Source: Aquatica leii | Lineage: Eukaryota > Arthropoda > Insecta > Coleoptera > Lampyridae | Assembly: GCA_035610365.1 (NCBI GenBank) | Contig: CM069436.1 | Location: 64,123,505 to 64,187,504, forward strand | DNA: 64,000 nt | Reading direction: 5' to 3' | Shown here: positions 35,761 through 47,839 of the stretch, in pieces | Layout: every line of letters starts with the position of its first letter | Numbering within the stretch: position 1 is the first letter of the stretch | Program-made: the position numbers and the translations under genes | Notes under the pieces: generated by a model | Databases searched by the model: none | Told to the model about the DNA's origin: nothing | What the model saw: the letters and a program-made list of their open reading frames with translations, nothing else

Positions 35761-36249
35761 ACTTTAGCATCGATGATTTTAAAACAGACTTTTGATTTGG
35801 TTTTACAAAATAGCAATTCGGGTTCAATTTGCTTTAAAAATATTGATTTAAACATAATTTGTCTTTTTATTCTAACAACATAAGTTTCAGTTACTATTTT
35901 CGGTATCATTCTTAATGCGTTTTCGATAAAAAAAGATATCTAAGTTCAGAACTTTTTTGAGATCTACTTCTCTTTTTTGTCAGAAGAAATTAAGAAATTT
36001 TTGTAAATCGTAAGTTTCTACTCGTTCGTACAATTAATAAGTTTAAGAGTGCCAAATCATCTTGAAAAGTCTTGGAGACCAGTTTTGTCAAAAAAAGAGG
36101 TCTTTGAGAACACTCTTAAGTGGTGCACTTTGAGATGAAACTTCCTTATGCAAGACAAAAAATTACAGTTTTTAAATGGTCACATGCAAATGCAAAAGCA
36201 AATATTATGTTTTAATATAAACTACAGTCACAAATTATCAATTGTTTTT

Positions 36250-36660
36250 TCAGAAACTAGCAATAAATTCATTCAGAGTCATAAAATAATGTAACAAAAT
36301 TATTACGAAGACTTTTGAATGTGATATTTCGTGTTTTGACTGGCCAATGGCTCTTTTAGAATCAACAAAATTCACTGGACAATACAAATGTTTTATTACA
36401 TTTTTCGATTCTTTATTCTTTATATAATTATGCAACACAACACAAGTATTTATAATAATATCTATTGTTTTAAGTACTGACATATCGTTTTACAAAAAAT
36501 TCTCCGCAGGGATTGTAATGTGCTAAGTGTATTTTTTATTGTTCGCCTTGTATGTTGTTCTCCAGATTGAATAATATTAAGATTATTTTTAGGATAGGTA
36601 GATTAGACTTTGGATGTGCAGTTCCTGGCGATTGTCTTCTTGGTAGAAAATTTAGATCAC
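36250..36660 (-). pseudogene. PIF/Harbinger transposase C-terminus, fossil
   Basis: Minus strand, in order: LNFLPRRQSPG (near 36655-36620), RRTIKNTLSTLQSLRRIFCKTI (near 36550-36485, matching the RARxxxENxFGxLxxRxRIF box), then DIIINTCVVLHNYI at 36460-36420 (the ACxxLHN box), and a frame-shifted SLRNNFVTLF near 36300. These are the last boxes of DDE_Tnp_4 transposases. The N-terminal catalytic part was not found. Three frames are needed to read the blocks. Confidence 0.65.
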
Positions 36661-36749
36661 TGTTTTTAATTATTGTTTGTATACTAAAAATAATCAAAAA
36701 CAGCTCTGTCACTCTGGGAACCACAGTTACCAATATCGACATATAAACA

Positions 36750-37880
36750 ACTATATATTTCGCATTGTAAACTCCTAAGAAGATGATGCTAAAGAAGCTA
36801 AATATCTAATGTTTATTCAAATTTATTCCTATATTGCACTGTAAAAGTACTACACCGTAGTGTGGTAGCTAATCGTTGACCAGGTTTTGATGAGAGACGT
36901 TTACTATGTTTTTGTATCCTTAGACCAATACGACTAAATAACACATCAAAACAACTAGATTTCATTCTAGTGCACGTAAAAAACCACTCCTAGGCGCGAG
37001 ATTTCATTTTCAAAAACAATCGTCTATATTCACCTTCTCTTTCCCGGTTTTTACATTAACACCTACTCCATTTATGAGAAGGGATCATAATGCTATATAT
37101 TAAATTTAAATTACTTCTTAACATTAATGTAGTACGCAAAACTAATTCTTCGTTCTCTATAACAAAACAATAACATCATAACAATAGTAACATAAAAATA
37201 AATTTAAATGATTATGTATACCAAGACGTAAACAATCGCAAGAAACTGATGCATCTGACAGATTAAATAGAGCCAATTAAAAAATTTTTGTTTACTTTTG
37301 TTTTCTTTATTATAAATGAAATGAAAAAATTACATTTCTGTTTAGGTTTATGATTATGTTTATGTTGATTATAAAAGCTTTTAGTTTTGCAGTAAAGTGA
37401 AAATTGAGTTTAATATGCCAATATATGAAATTTGTCTTTATGAAACGTGTGTAACGGAAATCATATTATGTCGATAATTGTTTAAAACACGCGTAGCATA
37501 AATACAAGTACAACAGGATGCATCCTAATTTTTATTTTACTGCACGTCTAACTTTTAGGAATAAGCATCAAAGCGTATGTATAAGAGAATGTTGTCAAAG
37601 CCATTAGATAAAACACTTAAACAGAACAGGTGAAATGTATTATCTATAACATTACACAAACTTTAACAATTAAAAACATTATTAAAATAAAGATTATAGT
37701 AACAAAAAATGTAAAATGTAATGTAATAAATTTTAACATGGATTAACTCTAATGATAATTAAAGCATTACCTGGTTTTGCTTAAAATTAAACGGTGTTAG
37801 TTACATTTAATGTTCCTACAGATCATTGTCCCAATGTTACACGTCTGACGTTCTACATTAGCACTTAATAACACAAATGG
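36750..37880. other. AT-rich stretch without recognised genes
   Basis: Nothing assignable. A short GC-richer spot at 36985-37000 (CTCCTAGGCGCGAG) has no context. Confidence 0.5.
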
Positions 37881-37889
37881 AGTAGGTAA

Positions 37890-38310
37890 AAACGTTAATG
37901 TAATAATTTATTACAAAACAATGTTGTGCCACTTATGATTTTCAAGAAACGCAGCAACCACCAACCTAACTTGAAAAATCACAAATACTTTTTATACGCA
38001 GAAGACTTGGCAATCACAACACAAGACGCTGTAAAATGTAAACTTATAAAAACATTCTAAAAAATTTCAGTATTTTACAGCAAAAATTAACTAAAAACAA
38101 ATAGAAAAAACGCAGATATGCAGGTATTGTTTCGAAAACTAAAGTACCAAAAAAAACTAAACACCGCATTGCTTAGAAAACCTTGTAATTACACTAGACT
38201 AAACACTTACATTTAAAGCGCAATATATGAAAACAAAGATAAAACACAAAAAACAAACAATTTAATCTAAAAACTAACAGGTAGGAATATACACTACGTT
38301 TTTGTACTAG
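37890..38310 (+). pseudogene. Jockey/RTE-like LINE reverse transcriptase scrap
   Basis: Plus strand near 37965-38025 reads NLKNHKYFLYAEDLAITTQD, the catalytic YADD box with the first Asp changed to Glu (YAED, 37995-38006). Downstream a shifted frame gives VITLD, a stop, then TLTFKAQYMKTKIKHKKQTI near 38185-38265, which matches the YLGVTLDRTLTFxxHxxxxxxKV box. Only about 130 codons' worth of RT remain, with stops and shifts. It lies upstream of, but is distinct from, the LOA-like LINE. Confidence 0.6.
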
Positions 38311-38448
38311 AAAATATGTTTGTCTGGTGTTGAACTAATCACAATAAATTAAAAATGGTGGTACTTTACCAAGGATACTAAATGAATAGGATTGCTCGAT
38401 TCGTATTCTCGCAATGTAAGCCGCCCCACTCCAGTAAATCTTGACGCG

Positions 38449-38493
38449 TGACGTCAGCCGTAGACCACATATCGGCTCGCTGCTTATAAATAG
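38449..38493 (+). promoter_or_regulatory. Promoter-like CRE plus TATA box
   Basis: TGACGTCA at 38449-38456 is an exact CRE/ATF palindrome. TATAAATAG at 38485-38493 is a strong TATA box 29 bp further on. The surrounding 38410-38490 is clearly GC-richer than its flanks. No open frame starts within a transcribable distance before the LINE insertion at 38863, so either it drives a non-coding exon or the LINE separates it from its gene. No initiator consensus is clear. Confidence 0.35.
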
Positions 38494-38849
38494 TGCTTAA
38501 ATACACTTTAAATACAACGGTTTTGCAATTTTTTTTTATAACAATTATTGCATTTGTTGTTTTACTCGTTTAAATACGTGCCTACAAGTTGCTTGTAAGA
38601 ATTTCTAATTATTATCAGGTTTAATTTTAAATTTAAACTTATTTAAATTATATTAGAAGGTGCGCTGTATTTGGTTGCAATAACAACCTGATTGCAACCA
38701 AAAATAAAAACCTTAAGATTACATACCACAAGTATTGTAGATGCTGCTGCTATTAATTACCGAAGATCAACTTGAAAATCACTTCAAGTGTGTATTTGGT
38801 TATTTTTGTTATAAGTAAGTATAGTAAGCAAATAATCTAATAACAAAAG

Positions 38850-38862
38850 AAACATTAAATAT
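38850..38862 (+). repeat. Target-site duplication, left copy
   Basis: AAACATTAAATAT here and AAACATTTAATAT at 43326-43338 match in 12 of 13 bases and flank the LINE exactly at the composition change. The A-rich tail leaves a base or two of ambiguity on the right. Confidence 0.65.
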
Positions 38863-39459
38863 AACCCGTGGGTTGAGCTACCTATTGGGCGCGTCTCCAG
38901 GTGGTAGATGGAATGGTAAATAGAATGTAACGGTACGCAGATTCATCAGCTGACCCGGGACAACCCTGTTTACCTTGGCAGTTATTGGAGTCGCGGTCTA
39001 AAATCCATATGTACTCCAATACTACTGTCACGCAAACCAGTTTTCTCAGCTCAAGCTGTAGTGTCGTGGCAAGAGCCAACACTGGGATAACGATGCCTGC
39101 CGTTGCTCTCCTGACTTTGATTAGCAAGCACGGCAGCCAAACCCAAACCTCTTGCTGCTGTAGACATGTCTCACGAGCAAGCGATGTTGAGGGGTCTTGG
39201 CTTAATTGTCGGGATCAAGAGGAAACAACCTTATCAAAAACCTAAATCTAAGGTGGAAAGGACCAGGCCAAAAGATGCGTGACTGGATAGAAGACCAGTC
39301 GTCACTGGTTCCAACCTCGGGGCACCAGCCAAAACCCGTTGTATATAGCCTATCGGGGCACTGCGCACGGCGACCTTCTTTTCCTCGGCACTCGTGGGAA
39401 CATATATGGAACTATCAACCCAAAATTTAAATTTAAAATAAGACTCTAAGCAGAACCCA

Positions 39460-40217
39460 AAAATAACGGCTGACGCTGAGCGCGAACCCGAAAAGCCCAA
39501 GAAGCTTTCGGGGGCGGCAAGGCAAGAACTTAAGAAACAAAGATAATCGGGAGCGCAGGCAACCGGTTCCACTTCAATGGCGGGGACGCAAAAGCGAAAC
39601 CCACCTATACAAGAAGCAAAAGCGGGCACGTCAGGAAAGGGACGGGAATGGCTCTTGCAATTATACCAAAAGGGTTCCCTGAAAACACCACCAGTCCGGA
39701 AGAATTCGAGGTCATAAAAACCTCGATACTTGGATCGATTGACGAATTGGAGATGGGACAAGCTTCTCCGCGTTTTCAGGAATCTACCCATAAAAGGAGA
39801 TTTCTGAAAATAACGTGCGCAGACGAAGCAACCAGAGAGTGGCTAGTTAGCACGTCAAACATTAAGAAACCACTGGAAGAGAATAGGGAACTAGAGATTA
39901 TTTATCTCAAAGACCTTCCTGCACCTAAGAAGGTTATCACTTAGGTCCCGGGAACAGCACTGGAACCGGCCACCTTATTGAAAAGAATATCGGTGGTTAA
40001 CTCTAAACCAGATCCTAAAGGAACCCAATACGTCCTGTTCATGGACAAAGGGTCCTGGGAGAAGGTGAAAGCGTCAACTAACCAATTGCACCTTGGATTT
40101 TTAAGAATCACTCTCCGAGCGCTGGCCGACTCCAAAAAGGATAGCAAAGAACCTGATGCTACAAGGGATGTCCACGAGGCAATGGATGTAAATCCAGAGC
40201 CAGAAAGAACCTGCTGA
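39460..40217 (+). pseudogene. LINE ORF1 (gag, DUF4780-like)
   Basis: ORF1 protein binds LINE RNA. The main frame starts with MALAIIPKGFPENTTSPEEF at 39648, followed by LKITCADEATREWL and DLPAPKKVIT. An amber stop at 39942-39944 falls where relatives have Trp before PG. The same frame resumes (39978-40217) and ends with TGA at 40215. Upstream, KKLSGAARQELKKQR near 39490-39530 and GTQKRNPPIQEAKAG in another frame look like the N-terminal basic part, so a frameshift lies near 39640. ORF2 starts 11 bp downstream. One stop and one or two shifts only: a young pseudogene. Confidence 0.75.
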
Positions 40218-40228
40218 CGGCAAATCTA

Positions 40229-43200
40229 ATGCTGAAAGTGGTTCAAATAAACATACATCACAGTAGGGCAGCCTCAGCGGCCCTCAGTGCTCATATCGTA
40301 ACACACGATATTGACATTGTCATTGTCCAGGAGCCATGGATTCACAAGAGAATAATAAAAAGATTAAACTGTCCAGGCAGATGGCTGCTTGCGACCCATC
40401 CTGTGCACAACCCTGGCACAAGCATTATTATAAAAAATGCATTAAACTTAATGCCACTGTGGAATTTATGTTCCAGAAACCTAGTGAGCTAGAATTTCTG
40501 TAGTAGAGGAAGGCAACCGGAGAGAGTTTATTATCGGATAAGGCTACTTCCCCTACGACCAGAGAGGATCATCACCGCCGGGGGCCAACAAACCGCTGAT
40601 TCTCGGATGCGATGCTAATGCACACCACACCTTGTGGGGGAGCACAAACACAAATCCAAGAGATGAAAAATTTTCAAAATTTATTTTAAGAAGCAATTTA
40701 GACATAATAAATAACGGAGATGCGCCCACGTTTATAACTGTGTCGCGCAGTGAAGTTATTGACCTTACGCTTGCTAGTCCAAAAACGAGCAAAGCGATAA
40801 AAATGTGGCATGTATCAGATGAACCTTCTTTATCTGATCATAGATACATTCGATTCAACATTGAATCAGATAGGGAACTCGCAATGGAATACAGAAACCC
40901 GAGAAAAACCGACTGGGATTTGTTTAACAAAACTTTAGCGGGTCAAATCAGGGACTGTCCCACAGTTGCAAAATCAACGCACGAGCTAGAACTAATGACG
41001 GATAGTATTGTTAATTTATTAAAATTTGCATTTGAAGCAAGCTGTCCAAAAACTGTCAAACGAACCCCAAACAAGATAACTTGGTGGAATAAGGAGCTTG
41101 ACAAAGCAAGGGTACGCACCAGAAAGCTATTTAATACAGAAAAAAAAGCGGAGATTGGGATGAATACAAAACCAGCCTCACAACATACAACAATGCCATA
41201 AAAAAGGCAAAAAGAGACTCATGGAGAAGGTACTGTAAAGACGTAGAAAACGAACGTAGAGTTCTCGACTCCAAAAGGCTCTGAGCAAAAGCCGCACTAA
41301 AAACATTAGTTTTTTGCTGACCGAAAACGAAAAGTTATAGACTCGGTTGAAGGTACTTTGCAAGAACTTTTGCAGAAACACTTCCCGGTTTTGTCGTTAA
41401 CCAGTATGCTTACCAATCTGGAAAATCTTGCAAGCTAGCAATTCACCAACTAGTAAGCAGATGCGAAAATGCAATCTAATACAATGCTATTGCATTGGGT
41501 GCTTTTCTAGATATTGAAGGAGCATTTGACAACACTACTTTCACCTTAATTGCATGGGCAATAGAGAAAAAAGGAATCACACCTTTAGTCCGAAACTGGG
41601 TCAACTCAATGCTCAGGAATCGGACGGTAACAGCTACTTTGTACGGTAGTACTGTGGGAGCCAAAGTGGCTGGCGGATGCTCACAAAGCGGGGTGCTATT
41701 ACCCCTACTGTGGTGTCTCGTCATGGACGGCCTACTACAAGAACTAGAAGACGGCGGGGTATTTGCTTTAGGATACGCCGACGATTTCACCATTATCACA
41801 AACGGGAAGTTTGGGGCAACTGTATCGAACATAATGCAAAGTGCACTAAGCACCGTCGAAAAATGATGCAAAAAAGAGGGACTATCAGTAAACCCAACTA
41901 AGACGGCAATTGTTCCGTTTACCAAACGACGAAAAACGGATGACATCAAACTACCTACGATGTACGGAGTTACGCTCTCGATGACAAAAAAAGTAAAATA
42001 TCTGGGACTTACTCTTGATACCAGACTGACTTTCAATGCTCATCTAGAAAAAGTCACAACGAAGGCCATCAGGGATCTTAATAAAACCAAACGGATGGTG
42101 GGGCATACATGGGGATTAAAACCCACAATGACCAAATGGTTGTATACTGTGGTAACAAGACCCGTCATCACATACGGCGCGCTTGTTTGGGGTGAGAGAA
42201 CCAACCTGAAAAACACAGCTGCAAAGCTAAGCAAAGTACAGAGAATGGCATGTCTATGGTAACAGGAGCGATGAGAACCACGTCCACAGCAGCCATGGAA
42301 GCACTACTTTCATTTCCACCATTACACCTCGTTGTAATTATAGAAATAAGACAAGCAGCATACAGGCTGTACATTAATGAACACGCGTCAATCACCGGGA
42401 AAAATTTAAAGTGATAATACCGTCACGGGACGAATGGACAAAAAACGTTTACCCGGGCGCTATTAAAAGAACTATCTGGTACAACGGTACCGGAGCAGGA
42501 GTATATAGAGGCAAGCACCATGGGAAGCAATTTTCGCTGACTTTGGGTAAATATGCATCCGCTTTCCAAGCTAAAGTTGCTGCTATTGACTGGTGTGTCA
42601 GGAACATTATCGACTCGAAATCATACACTAATGGGCCGATATCGATCATGTCTGACAGCCCAAAAGCACTACTGGCGCTAAAATCACCAGTAATAAAGTC
42701 CAAACTAATTATGGCTTGCATAAGCAGTCTGGAAACATTGGCAACTCGCCAACCAGTGCAGCTCATCTAAATACCAAAAGACCAGAAGGTAAAGGGTAAC
42801 CTTATGACGGACGCACTAGCAAAAAAGGGTACAACAGAGACATATATCGGACATGAACCCGTTTTCGGAATCCCATACGAGACCAAAAAAGAAATAATTC
42901 GCAGAAACCTTGCAGCGGAGCATACAAAATTTTAGAAAAACTCTTCAGGGATGAGACACACAAAACTCACTCAAACTGCACTATCAAGCATGAGTCGACA
43001 AAAATTAAGGAAACCCACAAGACTCATTATATGCATCCGATGGGACTGCAAATCAGCCCTCTATGCCGCGGATGCTTGGAGGACGACGAGACTCCACAGC
43101 ATATGCTGTGCACATGCGAAGCGTATCAAATGCAATGCACAACGATTCTCGGAAAACCAAAGCTGACCGATGATGAGTTGAAAAAAGCTTCTTGGAATAA

Positions 43201-43243
43201 ACTTCTGGACTTCATTGACGAAACAGAACTGATGAGGGAGTAA
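40229..43243 (+). pseudogene. LINE ORF2 (EN, RT, RNase H)
   Basis: The product would nick target DNA and copy RNA into it. Start MLKVVQINIHHSRAASAAL at 40229; endonuclease boxes VIVQEPW (metal Glu), a frameshift near 40490-40550, LILGCDANAHH, then SDHRYIRF near 40835. After 41201 the frame shifts and then jumps, near 41398, from the pre-RT spacer straight to NQYAYQSGKS and FLDIEGAFDN: early RT motifs are deleted. GYADDFTIIT holds the catalytic YADD (41774-41785); TGA at 41864; VKYLGLTLD near 41995. RNase H at 42411-42770 lacks the TDGS box with its first Asp and has FQAKVAAI where Glu is catalytic, so it is dead. The C-terminal zinc tail CRGCLEDDETPQHMLC lies near 43047-43110. Confidence 0.85.
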
Positions 43244-43325
43244 AAAATCAGAGGTGCACAAAAGGACCAAGGAGACCGCAGTGCAGGGGCGCTAGACAAA
43301 CCACCTCTTGAAATAAATAAAATAA

Positions 43326-43338
43326 AATAAACATTTAA
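43326..43338 (+). repeat. Target-site duplication, right copy
   Basis: AAACATTTAATAT directly follows the AT-rich LINE tail. It is one mismatch from the left copy at 38850-38862. Confidence 0.65.
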
Positions 43339-43339
43339 T

Positions 43340-46300
43340 ATGGACAGGGAATGCTATAGCAAATTTTTGTAGAATTAACGTGCTAATCCCGTCATGTAAA
43401 GATTTGTGAGGGTATTTATTTAAAAAAAAAGTGTGTTATGTAGTTTAAAAGTTGTCAAATTTTGAGATGCAATTATCATTACCCCGTACCAAGTATTATA
43501 ATTTTAAAAAATTGGTGAAAGTTGAATTAGTATATTAAAAACATCCATAGTACTAGATTCCCATTTTTTAAAATAAACGAGATCTATGAAATTTAATGTG
43601 AAGGCGTAAATAGCAAATTTTGAAAATTAAATTAGCAACTCAACAATTCCTACAGATAGGTATAGAAACACTTGATAAGAGTCATCACAAAATTGCTTGG
43701 GAAATTTAAAAATGTAATAACATACAGGGTGTTCTATGTAAAATAACAAAGTTAATGAGGTTGAATACTGTTCGAAACATTTTGCTTCTATCAAGATCTA
43801 TACGTTATTTCCTCTCCTAAAATTTCAAAGCTGTAGATATTTTATGGTCTACCTTTAACCTACGGATACCGTGGTAGACGCTGTATATTGTTTAACACTA
43901 ACGATAATTTTTTTTATTGCAGTGTTACTCAAATACTGCTGAAAAGCGACCAGTTGTACGTAAATTAGTTCCAAAAATGTTTATTATTTTTGGATTTCAA
44001 GTTTAATATTATTGTTAAATTGTCATTTATTAAGGACTATTAGTTTAGTACTTAATAAATTTACTTCGTTTTTAGAAATAAATAGACAATTACGAAAAAT
44101 TCTTTAACGATGTTAACTGCAATTTATGGATGCTGTCAGGTTTATAAAAAAACTTAGGTTTAATTATTTATGTTTTCTAGAATTATTAAAACAAATAATT
44201 AAAAAATTACCGCTAATCGTGACGTATAGTTGTGTCTAACAACCCGCAAAAATCAAAAGAACAACTTAAACGTGGTAGTAGAAACTCTATAATTACATCT
44301 TTATATTGCAGCAAAAGACTAAGAAACGTTTACAACTAATAAAAATAATGTTTGAATGAATCAATCGCCTAAAAGACAAGCACTTATTAAAATTAAAAAC
44401 ATTAACTAGAAATTTTAGAACAAAGTACATCGCTACATAATAGATGTTCTTTCGTATGTACCAAATGCCAATACAAATGCAATATAAAATCACTTTTAAA
44501 ATTAATATGTTTTTGAATTAAGTATACTGATACCACTTCTATTTGTGTTCTTCAATTTATTATAAAAGATTATATTATAAATTGAATCAATCAGCAATAG
44601 TGTTCTAAATACAAGTTAATAAAAATATTAAATTTGGACGTTAATCTAACAATAATCTACAATCTACATATAACTATGTAGAAGTTGATTTTTTCTATTT
44701 GGTTACATAGACAAAATCATAACATTACGTCACAAAAGACATTGTTAAAAATGGCTAGTAAGTACAAAATCTTAGTAAAAATCGTAAAATACTAATTATT
44801 GTAGTCATACACATAAATTATGTCTAACCAAATACCGTGTATAAGAAGAAGAGGAAAATCAAATCACCTTAAAAGTTCAAAACATCGTATGAAATCATGA
44901 TGCAATTAGCTTAAATACAGCTAAAGGTAAAGTGAATTGAATTCAAATAAATTTGATAGTCTAGTTTATATGCAAGTATGCTGGCATTTGTAATTTGACA
45001 ATTATCTTTCATGTTCTAAATTTACTGCAACAGTAATAAATGTTTGTTACGTGTCGTTTATTAGTCAAAAAATCTATTTAATTAAACTAATTTTCTAAAT
45101 ATTTGTTTATTAATATTTGGCTGTTTAAACTCTTGGAAGCAACTATTGATTTTGATTTTATTGATGTATTTTTACGAATTGACAATTATAAAAAGTAAAT
45201 TGTAAATCATATACTATATCAAAAATTGCTATTAACGTTGCTATTATAATAATATATAGAGACAATATATCTACATTACACATTTTTGAAAATAGTGTTT
45301 TATTGCTTAATGTATTGTAAATAAATATTTTTTAACTTTTTTTATTGCTGCAATAAATTTTATCCACATAAATCTATAAAACCAATCATCGTTTTTTTTA
45401 AGTACAACTCAAAACAAACAATACTAGTATTTATAAACGTGTTTTTTATTTGACGTTGTGATGCGTCTTTTGTTATAAAAATTATGATAAAAATTGCAAT
45501 AAAGTTTCTGCAATGTATACATTTCATGCTGTTATTTAAAATAAAAAAGTTAATATACTCACAAATGTTGATCCAATTCTATTCACTCACCTGCAAATTT
45601 CTGTAACAACAACAAATAAAATTATTTTATTATAACTACTTTAGCAAATAAAAACTTGAATTAAACTGAAGTATATCTTGGCATAAATTTTAAAATTGAA
45701 ATTTTTGTTTGAGCAAGCAGAAACATAAATAAAACAAAATAGCCCTATAAAGACGAAAAGAATAATATCATATAGCAAAACCAGCTTGTTGGAAAAGTTT
45801 TATTATACAAAAATAAAAAAAAAATGTAGGATTAAAAAGTGAATATGTATAAGATAATTTTAATATTATTTTGGAAGTGTAAAAACAAATTTAAAAGGTG
45901 TAAAAAATACAATTCAATAATTATTAGCAAAATTACACCCAAATATTTTGTTTTGTTTGAAATAAAACTTGGTTTTATTACTAGTGAACTTAATTAATAC
46001 TACAGGGGTCGTGTTAAACTTTCCAACTGTATTTGAATATTAATAATCAATACCCGATACTTATTTTCTATGTCTTTGTTAGATACTAACATCAGATTGA
46101 GCGCATATTAAACCTAAAAAATGTATAAGTGCATCACATGCATTTACTTCCATATTGTCTTCTACTTGTCTTTTGTTATAACAAAAGATTGGCAAGTAAT
46201 TAGAGTTGAATTGAACTGTTTGGTAATTATAGGTAAAATCACTAAATTTCGTATATTATTTTTTAGAATGAAATAAAATAATTTTTCTAACTGTATTTTA

Positions 46301-47110
46301 CTAAATTTGATTTTAAAAATAAAGAGATTATACAAAAAATGTAAAATCTCGAATACAAAACATATATAGATATAAATAATATATATTATATGTTATAAAA
46401 ACCAGAACTAAGAATGTGTTGCACCGTAAATTTTTAGATTTTATTAAAACGTGTACTATAGTTATTATTATACTCTGAAATGTTTAATAAATAATTAAAG
46501 CATCTGGAATATTAAATTAAAATTATTAGCACATACCAAAACACTTTGTTGAAACATTTTGATTTCAGTTAATAAATTAAAAATATTGAAACATTTAAAA
46601 CATTGCACATTGTCGTAATTACTAAATGACAAGTTTTAACTATAAAACAGATTCCAACTTGTCCGTGTCTTAACACATGCTTGCACAAATCTAACATATA
46701 TTGTTGCTTTTAGCTAACTACTTTGTTTACTTAATACAAAAGTGAATGTGCTTTTCTAAGCGTATTTTGCTAAAGTTGGTTTACAAATTTAGATTATACG
46801 TTTGTGTTGTGTTGTGTATTATGTTATAAGACTTGTAATTTACAACTGAAGATGTTAATCGTAATTTTAAAATTACATATTTAGTTGTGTAAACAGGTTT
46901 TTTAACAAATCATATTGTGTCTATTTATAGGTTTTGCAGATTTTGTTAGTTTAAACAAGCTCTTTTTTTAGAGAAAATAATGTACAGTAAATAATAAACA
47001 CCATCTGGTTATTGTAATGTTAAATACTATTTAATTTGCAATGTGTGTTACAAAAGTCTATCTAAATACTTTTGTTTTAATGCACACATAAAACTAGAAC
47101 AGTAATTTCA
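43340..47110. other. AT-rich stretch, little structure
   Basis: No coding motif found. Two small items: ACAGGGTGTTC at 43724-43734, which resembles the end of a class of arthropod repeats but has no partner end that I can see, and a perfect 16-bp palindrome TTTTGTTATAACAAAA near 46170. Confidence 0.45.
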
Positions 47111-47839
47111 AAAGTAGTGCTTACGGACTTCCAAGGGTCCTTGGGATCATTCAGGGGGTCTCTGAACAACGTAAGGAGATCCGCGCATGGTTTAATATAA
47201 AAAATTAAAAAACTGTGACACATTTTTATCAACATTCAAGTTAAAATAAATTACAATAAATAAATTATTAGCAATTTTTACGTTTCAAGTAAAATATAAA
47301 TATAGACCGGTGTATAAAATATAAGTAATAACAGGCATTGCGATGAGTCAGGCCTATCTATACAGGTTTATACATTTATAAAGTCGTGCATCTAATAAAT
47401 AATTTAGTTTTGTGTTATGCGTGATGTGAAGTGCATACAACAAATTTTCTTAGTCTTAAACAAAAAGAAGCATAATTTTTTGTATTGTTACGCAGATAGA
47501 ATACTTTTGTTACGTAAGTATATTTTTAATTTAAATTTATTTAAGCAAAGTTATAGTGTTGTTTAAATTGATTAATCAAATTATATATCATAGCTATCAG
47601 TACAGTAATTCCTTAACATTCACTAATTGATTTCTTTTTTTATTAAAGTTTAAGAAGAGATAGTAAGTTTTCCTAACACAACTGTGTTTTTAAAAAATAT
47701 ATTATTAATGATTCTGTCAAGAAGTTAGACATATTGGGTTTTATAATTTAATATAATGCACTATAAAAGTTATAAGACTATTTTATATTTTTTCCAAATC
47801 CGCGAATGTTTGGGATTAATGTATATTACTGTAATTATG

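Larger units (their letters stand above)
38863..43325 (+). mobile_element. LOA/R1-like non-LTR retrotransposon, 4.46 kb
   Basis: This block is GC-rich compared with its surroundings and is flanked by a 13-bp target-site duplication. It has a 5' region, ORF1 (gag with a DUF4780-like domain), ORF2 (endonuclease, RT, RNase H, CCHC tail) and ends in a simple AAATAAATAAAATAAAATAA tail, as in jockey/LOA/R1 families. The presence of RNase H points to the LOA/I side. Intact relatives are longer; an internal deletion in ORF2 near 41398 explains part of the difference. Confidence 0.8.

Noticed and set aside
39234-39791. 185-codon minus-strand open frame
   Set aside because: It lies antisense to the LINE ORF1 region, whose plus-strand frames match a gag domain. 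The minus frame has no recognisable motif.
41476-42036. 186-codon minus-strand open frame
   Set aside because: Antisense shadow of the LINE reverse transcriptase, which is clearly on the plus strand with a YADD box.
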